Assembly (NCBI GenBank): GCA_019775845.1
Contig: JADQAV010000002.1
Span: forward strand, 682,001 to 746,000
Length of the DNA: 64,000 nucleotides
Direction: 5' to 3'
Source of the DNA: Myrmaecium sp. VS I D KN 1
Taxonomy: Eukaryota; Ascomycota; Dothideomycetes; Valsariales; Valsariaceae
Shown here: one piece after another, positions 46,139 through 58,572 of the stretch
How the letters are laid out: each line of letters starts with the position of its first letter
Numbering within the stretch: position 1 is the stretch's first letter
Position numbers and translations under genes: made by a program
The notes under the pieces: model-generated
Databases searched by the model: none
Seen by the model: the letters and a program-made list of their open reading frames with translations, nothing else
Told to the model about the DNA's origin: nothing

Positions 46139-49100
46139 GTTCAAGAATTAAATGTCGAAACCCGGATGTGCGTGTATATTAATTATGAGGGAGAGTAGGT
46201 AGAGGGTGCGGAAGCGGTATCGGCGCGCGGAGGACAGTGCCGAAGACCCGAGATTCGAATTGAAGATCTGCGAAGTCTGAAAAGAGCGGACGACAGGACG
46301 TTAGCAATGGCTGAAGGGGCGGATGCTTTTGGGGGAAAGGAAAACGGGCGGGTGCACGCAGCAGTGTACATATGCGGAGGCGGAGATTTGGGGGGGGTGA
46401 GGGAAAAGAATTTTTGGCAGGCGAAGCGCGGCCTGAGGACGCAACGTTCGGACGACATGACAGGGTAACACGGGGTCCGCTTACCTGCCGGGGACGGATG
46501 GCCGGGCAGCAATGAACAACCGAACGGCCTCAACGTGGAGATTTTTTCCAAGCAAGCGCAACCGCGACAGGTGAGATGTGCGATGCAGCACAACGGCGGG
46601 TGAGAAAGATGGCCAGGAGATAGGAGAGAGGAGGGAGAGGAGGAAGAGGGGACGGAGGGCCAAGGCAGGAGGAGAAGAAGGACAGGTCTCGGGATCGGGA
46701 GGAGGAGAAGGCGGAGAGGAGAGGAGAGGAGGGTCAAGATGGTGAGGAAGATGTCGACAATAGGAGAGCGACGCTAATCCAAGTAATTTCCGCACGCAAC
46801 CCACGGACTCCTCTCTTTTTCGCGAGACCCCCCGGCTGGCACTTGATGATGCTGGCGCTGGCCTCTGGCACTGGCACTGGGCACCGTGGGCACCGACACT
46901 GACCCAGGTGGGCGCTGCCGCTGAAGCCCTCACTATTTACTACTGCCCTTTGTGTTGCGACGATGACGGATTACGGCAATCCTTCCTGCTCGCAGCGCTC
47001 CGAGGCCCTACGCGAAGTGCGCGATCACCGATAAATTCTGGGTCGGTATATCGCACAACAAGATGGATGATGATGATGATACGGACGGGGAGGACAGCGC
47101 ATGTATATCAATGGGCGAGGAATTTTCTCGAAGAGCGCCGCTCCTCTGTTGCGTTGCTGCTGCTGCCATCGTCACATCGTCTCCTTATGAGCCCTGCCAT
47201 GCCATGCCCTGCCCTGTCCGTTCAAGTGATCTCGATGCAGCACCAATCGCCCTTCACTCTTTCCCTTGTCCCTGCGTTATTCCCAGCCGGGCGCATTTCC
47301 TCACAGGCCAGTTCGCATCCATGCCATGCCCTACCCGGCCACTACCTGGATGGACGGTGACCACCTGCCGAGCCGGCGAGTATCGACACAGCGAGCCGAA
47401 AGGAAGGTCGTGCCCCCTCCCTCCTTGAAATCGATCCACCCATTGCACTGCTGGTGATAGCTGTCCGGCCTTATTATTCGGTAGCCTCTCCTCGTTGGAT
47501 TGCTCTCGAGCCATTCGTCGTACAATAGACCCTTTCCCCACATCAAGCTCGGTCGGAAAGCTGAGTGGATGCGTACCCAGATGAGCGCAATCCCACGCCA
47601 GCCCTTCTCTCTCCCTATCTGTCAATCCCAAAGGCGGATGGACAAATCGATCGCGCGAAATAACGAAAGAAGCACCGAGGTTGGCTTTCCGTGCAGAATC
47701 AGCAGTGCCGATGTTTGGCTGCGCTTGTCGCTGCATGAGAGCAAGTGTGCGTATTTCCGCATGCCAATCATCAATCATGCGGTCGGAGCTACCTACCCCA
47801 CTCCCTGCTCCCACCAGCGAAGAAAGAAGAAAACCGTCTCTTCCCCCTCCACCTCTTTTCCCGCGTACCCGACTCGCCGCGATCCACGACCCTTAGGCTG
47901 CGTGCTTGGGGTGGTGGCATCACCGACACCGCTGTCACAGGAGCAAAGGCGGGCAGGGATCGGCAGCCCAACGTTCCCTCGGTTCTACCAGGCCGCCCAA
48001 ACTTCTCCCCCACCCCGCGGAGAGAGAGAGAGAGGTTCGCGCGGACATTTTGGGAAGGGGGGAACCCTACGGTAAAGGTCCGAGCCGACGACCATCAACG
48101 CTGTCAGAATCTGTCGAGGCGTCGCGACAGGCTTGGTGCAACGGTCGATGCTGCACACCAGCTGATTGACGGCTGAAGAGGAGGGGGGGCGTGGGCGGTG
48201 GACGATGGCACACGCACGGTTTGGCCCGGCGCTTCTTCCCCTCCCCTCCCCTCCTCTCCCCCCAGCCCCTCCTTCTCCTGCAAACACACACAAAATAGTC
48301 GCCCGGAGCGCGCTGCCGCCAGAGCACCACATGTCGAGGACGGACGGAAAGGCGTGTGGGGACGACCAAGTAGTGAGGGATGGATGTGGATGGGGTTTGC
48401 GACCGCTGTTGCAATCAATCGCTCCATAATAATATCGCGCATCGCCAGACCCGGAAGAGCGGCGGGCGCCATCAATGTATTGTACGCGCGCTCTGCGGTC
48501 TTCCGCACGCGCGATGGTGAGGAGGGGGGAGGGGGTAAGTAAAAAGGAGGTGGATGGGGATGTGGAGAGGTGGTGTGGCCGACGGTCCTCTCCTGAGTTT
48601 GTGTCTTCTTCACTTTCCTCCTCCACTACTCCGAATGCCGGCGGGCAATGCCAAAGAAAGCAAGCGTCGTGCAACCGTCTCTGGAGTCAAAGGCCGAAGT
48701 TGCGATGGCGATATGGCTCTGCAGCCACCGCTGCAAAAGGGGTGGTGGGTAGGTGGGTGTGCGGTTGCAGCGCTATTCCCAAGATTTGTTTTCCCTTGCG
48801 CGGGCAACGCTGTTCGACATTTTCTTTTGGCGACGCATCCCGCGCGGGAGGATATGTCCTGCGTCATCCGACAGCCTTCGTTATCCATGCTGCTGCTGCT
48901 AGAGGCCTGCCCGATCTTGGGCGCGGCCGGAGTGGCCGGGTGATGTTCGAAGAGTTGGGATCGAGCGATCTGAAGGAAGTGAGGATGAACGCCGCGGAGG
49001 GGTTGCTTACTTGGTTAAGCACAACCAGATGATTATGATGATGGTGATAGCGGAGCAATCCGACTGTGACGCCCACGGAGGATCAGACTGTCTGCGCGTC

Positions 49101-51330
49101 GTGAGAGCAGTTCCTCCAAGTAGTCCATCATATGTTGTATCAACAGCAGCCGCGAAGCCCCGACCAGGATTGCAAGCAAGCATGCAGGCCTGGCTCGGCC
49201 CTCCTGTTCGGGGGAAGACCGTACGAGTCCCGTCGGGAGCGCGCTCGGCTCCACCTCATCGTCGGGAAGCTGAAGATGATGGTGGGATAGAGTGAACGTG
49301 CTTTGGGGATGGGAGCAGCAGCCGGTCTGCCTGGGGTTCTTAGCATCATTCTGCCTGTCATGCCTCTGCCCTGCCTTACCCTTGCCGAGTCATGTCCTGA
49401 ACCCTGAGGCACAAGGCTGAGACCCCAGATTCTCACTTACTCACGCTTGCTTTGCTGGGCACATGCCATGCAGTCATGGCGTCAGAATCCTGCAACGGCT
49501 ATCTCGACCACCACCCCATTTGACGATGGCTGTGTGAGTGCCGAAAGTGATCCGCTGTGAGAAAATCAGCGCCTGGTGACCAACACCCAGCGAAAATCAC
49601 ACAAATTGATCCAAGTGGTCGTTCCTCAACGCACTAGAGATGATCAACAAAAACTCCATGCCCGCGTGGACGCTTCTCTATTCGATCCGTAACCTCAAAT
49701 GGATAAATACAGGCAAAACGAGTCTCAACGGGTGTGAAGACCTCGTCATCTTACCATTCACGAGCTTTACCTCATTCAGTCTCGCCTGGAACCTGCGACC
49801 AGGCTCTCCCACGTGAAGAAGGGTCTTCGCGCCTGTTTCACTCTTCACTCCTTCTGACCAACGAGGTAGCGGCCTAGGTAGAAACTTAAGCCTGTCTCAA
49901 GCTTTGCATCCTATGTTAGGTAAGCCACATTTAACCGCTGTACCTTTATACATTATATCATCCTAAACCTCAGCATCAACCCAACTCAATCAAGCAGACG
50001 AAGATATGTCAAACAAACTCAGCAAAAGAATACCACTTCTCTTACTAACCTGCCTGAACTGGAAAGAGCCATTGCCATAGGGTCTCCTCTCCCGAGGAGC
50101 AGGGTACTGTACAAGGTCGAGTTTCCTGATTTCTTTTTTCCCTTCCCTGCCCTCTCCCAGATCTCACAACAAGCGCTTCCAATCATTCCTCTCAAAACTT
50201 GCACTTCTTCCATGTTGTTCTTCGGGTTTTGCTTTCCGTTTCAGATCTGCTCCCTGAGACCAAAAAAGAAAGGAAGAAAGAGAGACAAGAAGCAAGGCAC
50301 ATAGGTACAGGCATAGCCATTCCGCAGGGGAGACGAACCACGCCCTTCCCACCGTCCGCGTGAAGAGAGAAAGAAAAAGGCACGAGAGCTCTCCCCTTGC
50401 CCCTCCCTATACCTTGACTACGTCACTCAGAGAAGTCAGTTGGCCAGAATCTCCCTGGTCTCGACCCCTCAACGTCGACCATGCTGCAGTCCCCCCTTCC
50501 ACGTCCCCCCTTCCTTTGCCGCCCGCGGCACCGTACACACGAACACGCACACAGGCATACAGACACAAGAGAGGCGCAGAACGTCACCGGGTTCAGGAAC
50601 GACAGGTAGGTACAGGATCGACTGAACAATGTTTGGGGTCAAGCGAGTTTCGTACCTGGTAAGGGGGTTGAGGAGCAGGCGTGGACGCACACACGCATAC
50701 ACAAGACGAGGCAACCTGGAGGCAGCAGCAAGAAAGCGAGTGACAAAAGCAAGGCTGTGGCCAGGAGCAAGAGAAACATAACACACATCACACAAGTACA
50801 AATAGAAGTACAAGCGCGAAGAGGAAGACGAATAAAAACAAGGTAAGGAAGGGAGGAAAACCACCTTGCCCCCCTCCTCTTTCAACGTCGTCATTCTTTC
50901 TTCCTTCTTCGCCTCCTCATTACCTACCACTTCGTTCGACTCTCTCCACGACCTCATAGTCTACTTTCCCCTCTTCCTCTTCCTCCTTCTTCACGTCCCT
51001 CCACCAAACCTCTTCTTGTGGCACAACAAACCAAACCGTCCTTGTCCGCATCTTCACCCTCGTCCTTTCTCCCCCTCCACCACCTCGTTCAAACAATCAC
51101 GCACCCTCAACCACCACCAGCAAACCGTTCCTCCACGTGCGCGTCCGCCTGCTCTCTTCAAGCCCATAATCCGCCTCTTCCCCTTCATCGCCAAACTCGA
51201 AAACCTCTTTGTCCTCATCGTTTGGATCCCCCACCAAAGACAAGGCATAGTCACGCATATAACCGCACGGCAGGTTTTCCTCCTGCCTTCGCCACGCACG
51301 GGTGAACAAACGACCACGAGGAAGAAAACA
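46139..51330. other. 5.2-kb block without a supported gene
   Basis: No recognisable domain or credible exon set is seen over this block. It holds polypurine tracts (about 46610-46740), simple words such as ATGCC and repeated short C/T-rich stretches. Frames of 90-230 codons at 47254-48674 have low-complexity or promoter-like composition. The last 460 bases are a C/T-rich leader that stays open in the F-box frame. Long regulatory sequence or non-coding RNA is possible. Confidence 0.5.
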
Positions 51331-52734
51331 ATGTCACGCACGCTGGACAGCACGACAACGGTGGCGATAGCGGGAGCGGGAGTGGGAGAAGTAACTGCTC
51401 AACGGCGACACGGAAACCGGTACAAAACCTGGGGGAAGTCCGACTGGCAGCTGTGGCGGTGGCATACGCTGTTTCGGAGGGTGAAGCAGAAGCAGAAGCA
51501 GAAGCAGAAGGGGAAGCAGAAGCAAAAAAGCAAGAAGACGACGACGAAAGCGACGACGACGGAGAAGCGAACGAACAAGAGCACCCAGGCACGAAGCACG
51601 CTCAACGGAAACAGGAGCACAGCACGTCGCCAGCGGAGAGTAACCGCAGCGGAAGCAGCAACACCGCTCTCAGAGCCCCAACGACACCCGCAGCCGCACC
51701 CCGCAGAGCCAGACCACACCCCTCCAACCCCACCTCCACAAGCAGTATTAGCACCCATGCCACAACCAACCCACCCCCTCCCCTCCTCACCCCCACCCGC
51801 ACCACAACCCTTCCCCCTCCTCTCCCTCCCCCTCGACATCCTCCACCACCTGCACACCAGCCACCTCCCCCCGGACGCCCAACTCGCCCTCCGCCTCAGC
51901 AGTCGCGCCCTCTACACCAGCCTCCCATCCCCCAGCACCCCCACCCCACTCTCCACCCTCTCCCCCTGCGCCCGCCGTCACATACGCGACCACCTCACCC
52001 CGCCCGCCCCGCCCACGGGACAGCAGCAGGGGCAGCAGCAGCAGCAGACCCACCGCCGCTGCCGCATCTGCCATGCGCGCTACCCCCAGGATATGTTCGG
52101 CGGGGACGCGCATCCGGTCGTGAAGGGGTTGGATGGGGTGTTGCGGTGCTCCGATCTGGCGCCAGAAGGGGGGAAACCAGCTGAGGGTTCGCACGGCTCG
52201 CTCGCTCCCGTCGGGCTTGAGATCGAGCTCGAGCGCGTCTGCGTGTGGTGTCTTGTCGGACGGTTGATGAGGACAGTGCGGGTCAGAGCCGGGAAGGGGG
52301 AAGGAGGGGTGGGAGGGGGAGAATGGATCCTCCACCCCGAGCTCATCTGCCTCTGCTGCGGGGAGACGCGGTGGTCATCGCCAGCGTCTCAGGATTTGCG
52401 GCCCAGGGCGCGGACGCCGTGCGCCTGCCAGCGTCGTGGCGAAACGGCGGGGGCGTGCGCGAGTTGTCCTGTGCTGCGGGTGTGGGGGTTGACGAGGTGT
52501 TTGGGTGCGGAGGAAGAGGAGGAGGAGGAGGGGGAAGGGTGGCGGGGACGGGTGAGGTTTTTGCGGGATCGAGGGCGGAAGGGGATCGGGAAGGGGAGGG
52601 GGAGGGTGTGGGCAAGGGAGAGGGTGGAGGTGCGGTATGGGATTGAGTGGGATGAGGCGGATTGGGTGGAGAGGGATGTGCCGGTGAGGGTTGTGGTGGG
52701 TGATGAGTGGGTGGAGGGGAGTGAGGGTTTGTAG
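51331..52734 (+). CDS. F-box protein with zinc-binding cysteines
   Basis: A single open frame encodes 467 residues from the ATG at 51331 (AAAACAATGT context). The frame stays open 155 codons further upstream, but that part is C/T-rich leader-like sequence. Residues 50-75 are a Lys-Gln repeat. Residues about 165-215 form an F-box: FPLLSLPLDILHHLHTSHLPPDAQLALRLSSRALY. Then LSPCARRHIRDHL and CRICHARYPQDMF, with more Cys pairs later (CVWCL, CLCCGE, CACQ, CASC), fit the common fungal F-box layout. It should bind Skp1 in an SCF ubiquitin ligase; the target is unknown. The N-terminal third is uncertain: another frame gives an acidic Glu-Ala repeat over the same bases, so an unseen intron is possible. 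Confidence 0.6.
   Translation: MSRTLDSTTTVAIAGAGVGEVTAQRRHGNRYKTWGKSDWQLWRWHTLFRRVKQKQKQKQKGKQKQKSKKTTTKATTTEKRTNKSTQARSTLNGNRSTARRQRRVTAAEAATPLSEPQRHPQPHPAEPDHTPPTPPPQAVLAPMPQPTHPLPSSPPPAPQPFPLLSLPLDILHHLHTSHLPPDAQLALRLSSRALYTSLPSPSTPTPLSTLSPCARRHIRDHLTPPAPPTGQQQGQQQQQTHRRCRICHARYPQDMFGGDAHPVVKGLDGVLRCSDLAPEGGKPAEGSHGSLAPVGLEIELERVCVWCLVGRLMRTVRVRAGKGEGGVGGGEWILHPELICLCCGETRWSSPASQDLRPRARTPCACQRRGETAGACASCPVLRVWGLTRCLGAEEEEEEEGEGWRGRVRFLRDRGRKGIGKGRGRVWARERVEVRYGIEWDEADWVERDVPVRVVVGDEWVEGSEGL
51482..51530 (+). repeat. AAGCAG hexamer repeat in the F-box gene
   Basis: A short tandem of AAGCAG units encodes alternating Lys-Gln in the assigned frame and Glu-Ala in another. It is a likely site of length change. 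Confidence 0.7.
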
Positions 52735-53435
52735 CCCTGTAGGTAAGTCGATGTTGCTGGCTAGGCACGGGAGTGCTCTTGTAGGGACGGTGCTGTACCG
52801 ATGGGTCGCTGATGATGAAAGAACAAAACTCATGTCCTCTACAAGCACTCTCCTTTTTCTGAACGTTCACGAGAAAGCGCAGGATCATCGGCGGTCGTGA
52901 TGATGATGAAACAAGGAAAACTCTGTATTTCGACTGGGAGAAAAGGAATGTGGTATCATGCGCTGAAAAAAGGAGAAACAGAAAAAGGAAAGAAGAGAAA
53001 AGGACAATCTCCCAGATAACAGAGATGAAAAACAAAGAGAGGAGGGAAAGACCGGCGTAAGGTCTCTCGCCATCGTTTCGTCGCGTCATGATTTCTTTCA
53101 GCCCGTAGATTATTCATCCTCTTCCCAAATTTTGTCGCGAACTCCTTCTCGTGATGCGTGGATTGTTCCTCATCGAGTTCTGCCATGCCACCGGCGGAAC
53201 GCCCTCCAGGACCGGTCGTACATGGGGTCGTGGGTGCGCGGAAGCAGCAGGCCGTCACCCGGAAGAGCAATGGCCAAGTCCGTCTATAAATACTGGCCAG
53301 ACGGACGAGGACGGCTCAATCCCGACGCGGCAGAATTTCTCCAGTCACGCCAGTCGCGTCTCGCAGCCCACGAGGATGACACGCAGCGGTTCCCCGCATG
53401 GAGTGTGTCAACTTATTCCCGTTGGTCCGTCACGC
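52735..53435. other. Convergent 3' intergenic region
   Basis: This lies between the F-box gene (+) and the four-helix membrane protein gene (-). A minus-strand frame near 52956-53270 contains a charged helix-like stretch but no gene model can be built. No feature is supported. Confidence 0.5.
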
Positions 53436-54464
53436 TCAACACTTATCGCTCCAGCTTCCCCTCCTCTCCAGATCGACCGGATACACATCCTGCTTCAGCT
53501 TTTCGCCCGCCGCCACGGGCGCGCAGACTTGCTCAACTTCCAACGCCTTCCCAAAGCGCCGTACCCGGATGGCGCCAACCCACTGCACCACCGTCAGCGC
53601 GACCGTCAGCGCCACGGCGACCGCCTGCACGACCCACATGGCGACGTGGCATTGTCGCGGCGACCAGCTCTCGAACGTCCAGGTGTTGGGAAACGCCTCG
53701 GCCGGCTGGCCCGGCGATCGGCGGTGCAGTTCGACGAGCGAGCACAGGTTGGAGGGGAGGGAGAAGAGGAGGGTGGAGAGGAGGATGCGGGGGAGGGTGC
53801 TGAGGAAGGCGTCGAGCAGGAGGTGGTTGCTGAAGATGAGGACGAGGGAGGAGTTGCGCTGCAAGGGGGAGGGGGACGTTAGTCACAGCCGCCCTGTAAA
53901 TGGTAAAAAATGCGGGGAAGTTGAACGCGAATGCGAATGCGTTGGCAGGGATGTGTACGGCTGGGGGGTTGTTGTTGTTGGTGTTGGTGGTTGGGTTGTT
54001 TCGGGGAGGTTCAACGCACCTTTATGGCTCCGATGAGGCCGAGCCCGCTCAGGATGGCGGCGAAACCGGAGTAGAGGGCGAAATTCTGGGTGAGATGGAA
54101 TGCGTCGGGCGGCAGTTGGGAGAGGGCGAGCGAGCAGATCGTGTTGGAAACGAGGGCGAGAGAGGAGAGGAAGATGGTGAAACGTCTGTCCATTGCTGGT
54201 GATTAGCGTCGCTTTTCTCGGGGTTTGGAGGGTTCGCGGGCGGTGGTGGAGGGGAGGAGAAGAGAGGGAGGAGGAGCAGAACGGGGAGGTATGGGGTATG
54301 TCGGGCGGGTTTTTGTAAGAATGTAAGGATGGGTAGGTTGCGATGTTGCGCAAAATGCATTCCTCGGCGAACGCCAGGATCATCCGTCTCTTTTCACGGA
54401 GGAGGAGAATTCCGCTGCTGGTCACGTACCTGGCGGTCGCGTCATTAACAGGTGCTGAAGTCAT
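53436..54464 (-). CDS. Four-helix integral membrane protein, family not named
   Basis: Three exons: 54464-54430, 54185-54020 and 53858-53436. The introns are 244 and 161 nt; donors are GTACGT and GTGCGT. The product is 207 residues. The first exon encodes MTSAPVNDATA; the joined sequence then reads RRFTIFLSSLALVSNTICS. Four hydrophobic helices: about 14-34, 44-66, 71-95 and 145-170. Conserved-looking pieces are QLPPDAFHLTQNFALYSGF between helices 1 and 2 and LIFSNHLLLDAFLSTLPR in helix 3. Helix 4 is followed by WVGAIRVRRFGKALE and a short acidic tail. The architecture resembles small fungal four-helix proteins, but I cannot name the family. Location and role are unknown. A long C/T-rich tract on the sense strand (about 54735-54850) lies upstream. 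Confidence 0.75.
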
Positions 54465-56833
54465 GACGCCGGTAGCTTCGTCGCACCAGCTTTGGGGCGA
54501 TCGAGATCAGTTTACGTCGGAGCGTTCGGGGGTGCCGGCCGGGCGCGATGGGTGGAGCGTGCGTGAGGTCGGTAGGAGGAATTCGCGGAGGATGTACGAG
54601 TAGCAAAATGGTACTGAGATGTACCACGGTGGATTCGGCGGACGAGGGTAGCGAGGATCCTGCTGCCAGAGCAAGAGCGGTCGCAGCGGACGGAGGGGGT
54701 GGTTATGTATAGTAGGTAGCAAGCTCGCCAGCGGCGCTTTGTTCCTTGCTTGAGGAGAAGAAAGGGAGGGAGGGGGAGGAGGGAGGATGGAAGGTGAAGT
54801 GGAGGAAGAGGAAGAAGAAGAAGAGAAGAGAAGAGACGAAAGGAGAGAGATGTACCGGACTTTGTAGGTCAATACTCGGGGGACAAAGAGGAGCGTCGGA
54901 GGCCGTCTGTGTGGGATAAAGTGCAGCCCGAGCCGGGAAAAAAAGAGTTTACGTCGTCGGGATCGAGTGAGGCCTTGTCATGTCCACTCTGGCGCTGGTC
55001 CCGTCCGTGACTTTCGATTCGAGGGCGGGGCCCGGCACGGGAGCGTACTGGTAGTCGCTGGGCCGGCTAACCTTGCTTGTTGTAGGACTTCCCTTAGCAG
55101 CCGGGATCGTCCGCGGAGGCGGATCTTTCAATCAGATATCGATCCGAATGTATGTACTCTCTTTCTTTTTGTTATACAAGGCCTTGCTTCGAGTAAGTGA
55201 ATATGTAAATAAGTAAGGTCTGCTGGGGAGGACAACGGGTAACAGTGGGAAATCCATATGGGCGATCATGAGCTAGAATCCATCCCATCGTCCATCATCA
55301 CAGTGACAAGCCATCAACGGATCGTACCGCCTTTCTCGTAAATACTAGTAATGCAAGCTGACAAACTCCAGTCGCCTTGGCGCTTGGTCAGCCTTTTTTT
55401 CTCTCCCTTCCTGCTATTTTTTCCTGGGTAGACAATTGGATTTTGATTCTTCTTTGTGCTGCATTGATTGATTGAATATACAGAGCAGCCATCCCTCAGT
55501 GTCCGTCCCTAGCCGGCTCTCAGAAATGAGGAGGGATGGATGGGAAGGATCTCCTCCTGCTCCCTAACACGTCCAGGCCAGGAGAACTGTGGTCACTAAA
55601 CACCAATCCCGCCGCCATCCGGCTGACTAAAAGCAGACCCCAAGCATGGTGATAGGGCTGATTTTTGTCCTTAACTCCAGAAGTATGAGCTTTTTATCTC
55701 TTACCTCCAGAGGTAAGCACGGTAAGCTATGAAATAACAACTAGCGATCTCACATCTTGTCTTCCCTCTCTCTTTCCGTTCTGCAAACTCCATACCTACG
55801 ATCGAGATCCATCCCCTCCCGTCGCTCGCTTGCTTTTCCATCCGTCTCCTCCGAGCCGAAGCCGATCTCCCCCGGCGGAAAGCGGAAGAAAGGACCCGCT
55901 TTCTTTCTTTTTTTCCCTTTTTCGATTCTCGGATGCACGAACTACTTTATGTACTAACGAGAGGCCGGACGCGAGCGAGCGAGGCGAGGAAGGCTGAAGG
56001 ATGGGAGGGAGCTAGCTCGCGAAAGAAAAAGGCGAAGCGGAGGGCCTGGATTGAGTGTGTGATGAGCTTCAGACATGAGCGCTTCCCCTCTTTCTTTCTC
56101 TCTATTCCTCACCGTCTTTGTATCTCCCTACACGCATACAGGCATATGCCATATGCCATATGCATAGACGTGTATACGTCTACACTAGTATATATACATA
56201 CATGTATATACATATCAGCGGTGTGACGACCCCTCGACGCCGCGTCTGTTCGGTAGCATATACGTACATACATATATTGTATTGCCCAGACATGCACCGG
56301 TGGAGCACCCGCAAATCATCGTGACGAGTGCGGGCGGAGACAGCGGACCGGCGTGCGGGGAAGGGAAAGGCGGACGAAACATGCAGTGCGTGCTCACCGC
56401 CATCCATCCATCTATAGGACTTCTCCAGAGGAGGGTAGATGGCTCGATGCAAAAGCTCTGTACTTTCGAATTCGTACACACGACTACGGAGACAGGAAGA
56501 TACAGTACGAAGTAGAAAGACAAAACAGTGACCGTTCGAGGTACATCCCGCTCAACGCCGGATGTGAAGGAATAATGTTTCCGCGTATCGCCAACCAAAT
56601 TCCGTCTATGATCATGATTTTTTGAAAGAAAATGAGACAGCGTGCAACGCCCTCAAATGTACAAAGAACAATGCCGCTCATAGCTTTTCCGTGCTCGGAA
56701 CCAAGAAGAAGAAATATTGCCATCGCAGTCCATCCACGAGGACGATGGTACCCAGTCCCAACACAGCAGCAGTCCACCTTTTTGCTCCCAGATGAACATC
56801 ACGTCAATCACAACCACCATTCCTCAACCCATC
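54465..56833. other. Intergenic region with polypurine and CATATG-rich tracts
   Basis: This is 2.4 kb between two minus-strand genes. It contains a purine-rich tract at about 54735-54850 and an AT-rich palindromic stretch at 56145-56220 (listed). Frames on both strands are short and have no domain. Confidence 0.55.
56145..56220. repeat. CATATGC repeat and AT-rich inverted repeats
   Basis: Three CATATG words occur in tandem, then AGACGT-gtat-ACGTCT (an inverted repeat with a 4-nt loop), then alternating TATACATA words. The tract is likely to form hairpins or cruciforms. It is not tied to any gene. Confidence 0.65.
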
Positions 56834-58394
56834 TCACCTCCTCAAAAACCCCTTCGCCTTAACACCAAACTCCCTCCGCTCCAGCCGGCCATCGAACTTG
56901 CCACCGCCCTTTCCCTTGCCCGCCCGCCGCTTCTCCTGCAACCGGCCCTTCAACCACCGCTCCCGCACCTGCATCGTCCCGCCCCGCTCGACCTTGGGCG
57001 CCAGCAGCGCGTTCGCCTTCGCCAGCACGCGCACGCTGACCGGCCCCGCCTTGCGATCCTTGATCGGCTTCTCGTCCGCGAATTTCAAGTGCTTCGCCTT
57101 CGTCGTCGGTGCCGCGGCGGCCGCGGTGGCAGGGCTGGCGGCGCGAGGCGCCGGGGCTTCCTGTTCTAGGAGGGAGAGAGGGAGGAGGGCGGGGAGGGCG
57201 GTGGGCTGAGGACGCGCAGAGGGACGCAGGCCTGGACTGGCTGCTTCTTCTTCGTCTGAGTCTTCTTCGGAGTCGGCTTCGGAAAGGCGAGAGGGTGAGG
57301 ATGGTTTCTGCTTCTTGGCTTTGGCCGCGGCCGCTTGTTCTTTGAGGAAGGCGTCGCGTGCTTTGCGTTTCTCGCGGCGAGCGGCTTCTTGGCTGTTTCG
57401 CGTGGTGTTAGCAAGGGGGAGGATCATTCTGCACCGCGAAGGGAGGGGCGTGCAAGGGGACGCTGTGTACATACTTTGCCGCCGCGCGCTGGGCTTCCGC
57501 CTCGGCAGCTTTGATCTGTTGCAATGCCGATGCTTGCGTGACGGCCTCGGGAGCCTCGTCGTCGTCGCTGCTCTCGCTCTCCTCCGAGTCATCGACCTGT
57601 TGCCGGGCGGAAGAGGCTACGTCGGGCACTTCGTTCGCTTCCTCTGGGATGGTGGCCGGGGGTTCCTCGCTTCCGAACCGGATGTGCTTGGTTTGCGGGC
57701 GAGACACCCGCGGTGGACCGGAGGGAGTGGGAATCTCCTGGGAGCTCTTGGGTACGCTGCCACGGGCCGGCTTGGACGATGCAGTGCGCTTGTTGAGGTG
57801 GGTTGCGGGAGTGGCGTAGACGGACGACGTCCCGTTCGTCATCGGAGTTCCGTACACAGACTCCGTTCCCTCATTCTCAGACGCATCCGCTGGGCCGTCT
57901 TGCGCTTCGGATCCGTCCTTGCCGCGAGTGGGGAGCTCAATCACGACGCTGGGACTAGACTGTCTCGCAGGCGCCGTTGCCTTCGGTGTCGCTTCTCCAT
58001 CCTCTCCGACTCTATCCTCCGATTCGTCCGCATTACGATTTTGTGAGAGCTCCGCCTGAAGTGTCACTGCCACCTTGTCACCCTCTGCACCTTTTTCCTG
58101 GGTGGGCGACGCCTTGGCCGCACGCTTCGGAGCGGCGGCTCTCTTCTTCTTGGAGGCTGATACGGGAGTGCCTGGCTCCTCCAGACTTCTCTTCAAGCCG
58201 GATCGCGTCACCGACGCAGGGGCAGCTGGGCTATCAATTTGATAGCTTTGGCCTCTTCTCGTGGTGACCATATCCGCGTTCGATCGTTGCGTCGGTCTTT
58301 CGGTGATTTTAGGTGAGTCGAGTACAGGTTCCTGATCGTTCAGGGGGCTGCGCGTGAAGATATTCCTGGCGCTGTCGTAAATGCGCGAAAACAT
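56834..58394 (-). CDS. utp16: U3 snoRNP-associated protein Utp16
   Basis: Two exons: 58394-57475 and 57392-56834, with an 82-nt intron (GTATGT donor, CTAACACC branch). The product is 492 residues. The N-terminal 200 residues are basic and disordered (KKKRAAAPKRAAKA). Repeated SVYGTP/SVYATP words lie near 175-195. KHIRFGSEEPP precedes an acidic run (SEESESSDDDEAPEAV) and a long helix (ALQQIKAAEAEAQRAAANQEAARREKRKARDAF). The C-terminal part holds LPLSLLE, KHLKFADEK and a very basic end GKFDGRLERREFGVKAKGFLRR. This order fits the U3_snoRNA_assoc/Utp16 (Bud21) family of the small-subunit processome in the nucleolus. It is divergent from the TPR gene across 178 bp. Confidence 0.8.
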
Positions 58395-58572
58395 GGGATG
58401 GGGTGAGCTGGCTGTCGACGCGGTCGAGGAACTTTTTTTTCTGGATGGGCTTCCCCGGAAAGCGGCAGAATCTCACCGCCATCTGGCTTCACTACCACGA
58501 CTAATTTACTACCGACCAACCGACGTACCGACGCACTCATCGCCAGCGGTCCGCAAGCATTCCTCAACCACC

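Noticed and set aside
47985-48674. Minus-strand 229-codon frame in the gene-free block
   Set aside because: Low-complexity Arg/Pro/Gly/Ser sequence with simple-repeat origin and no recognisable fold.
53132-54036. Plus-strand frames opposite the four-helix membrane protein gene
   Set aside because: They lie antisense to exons with clear helices and splice sites and show no domain.
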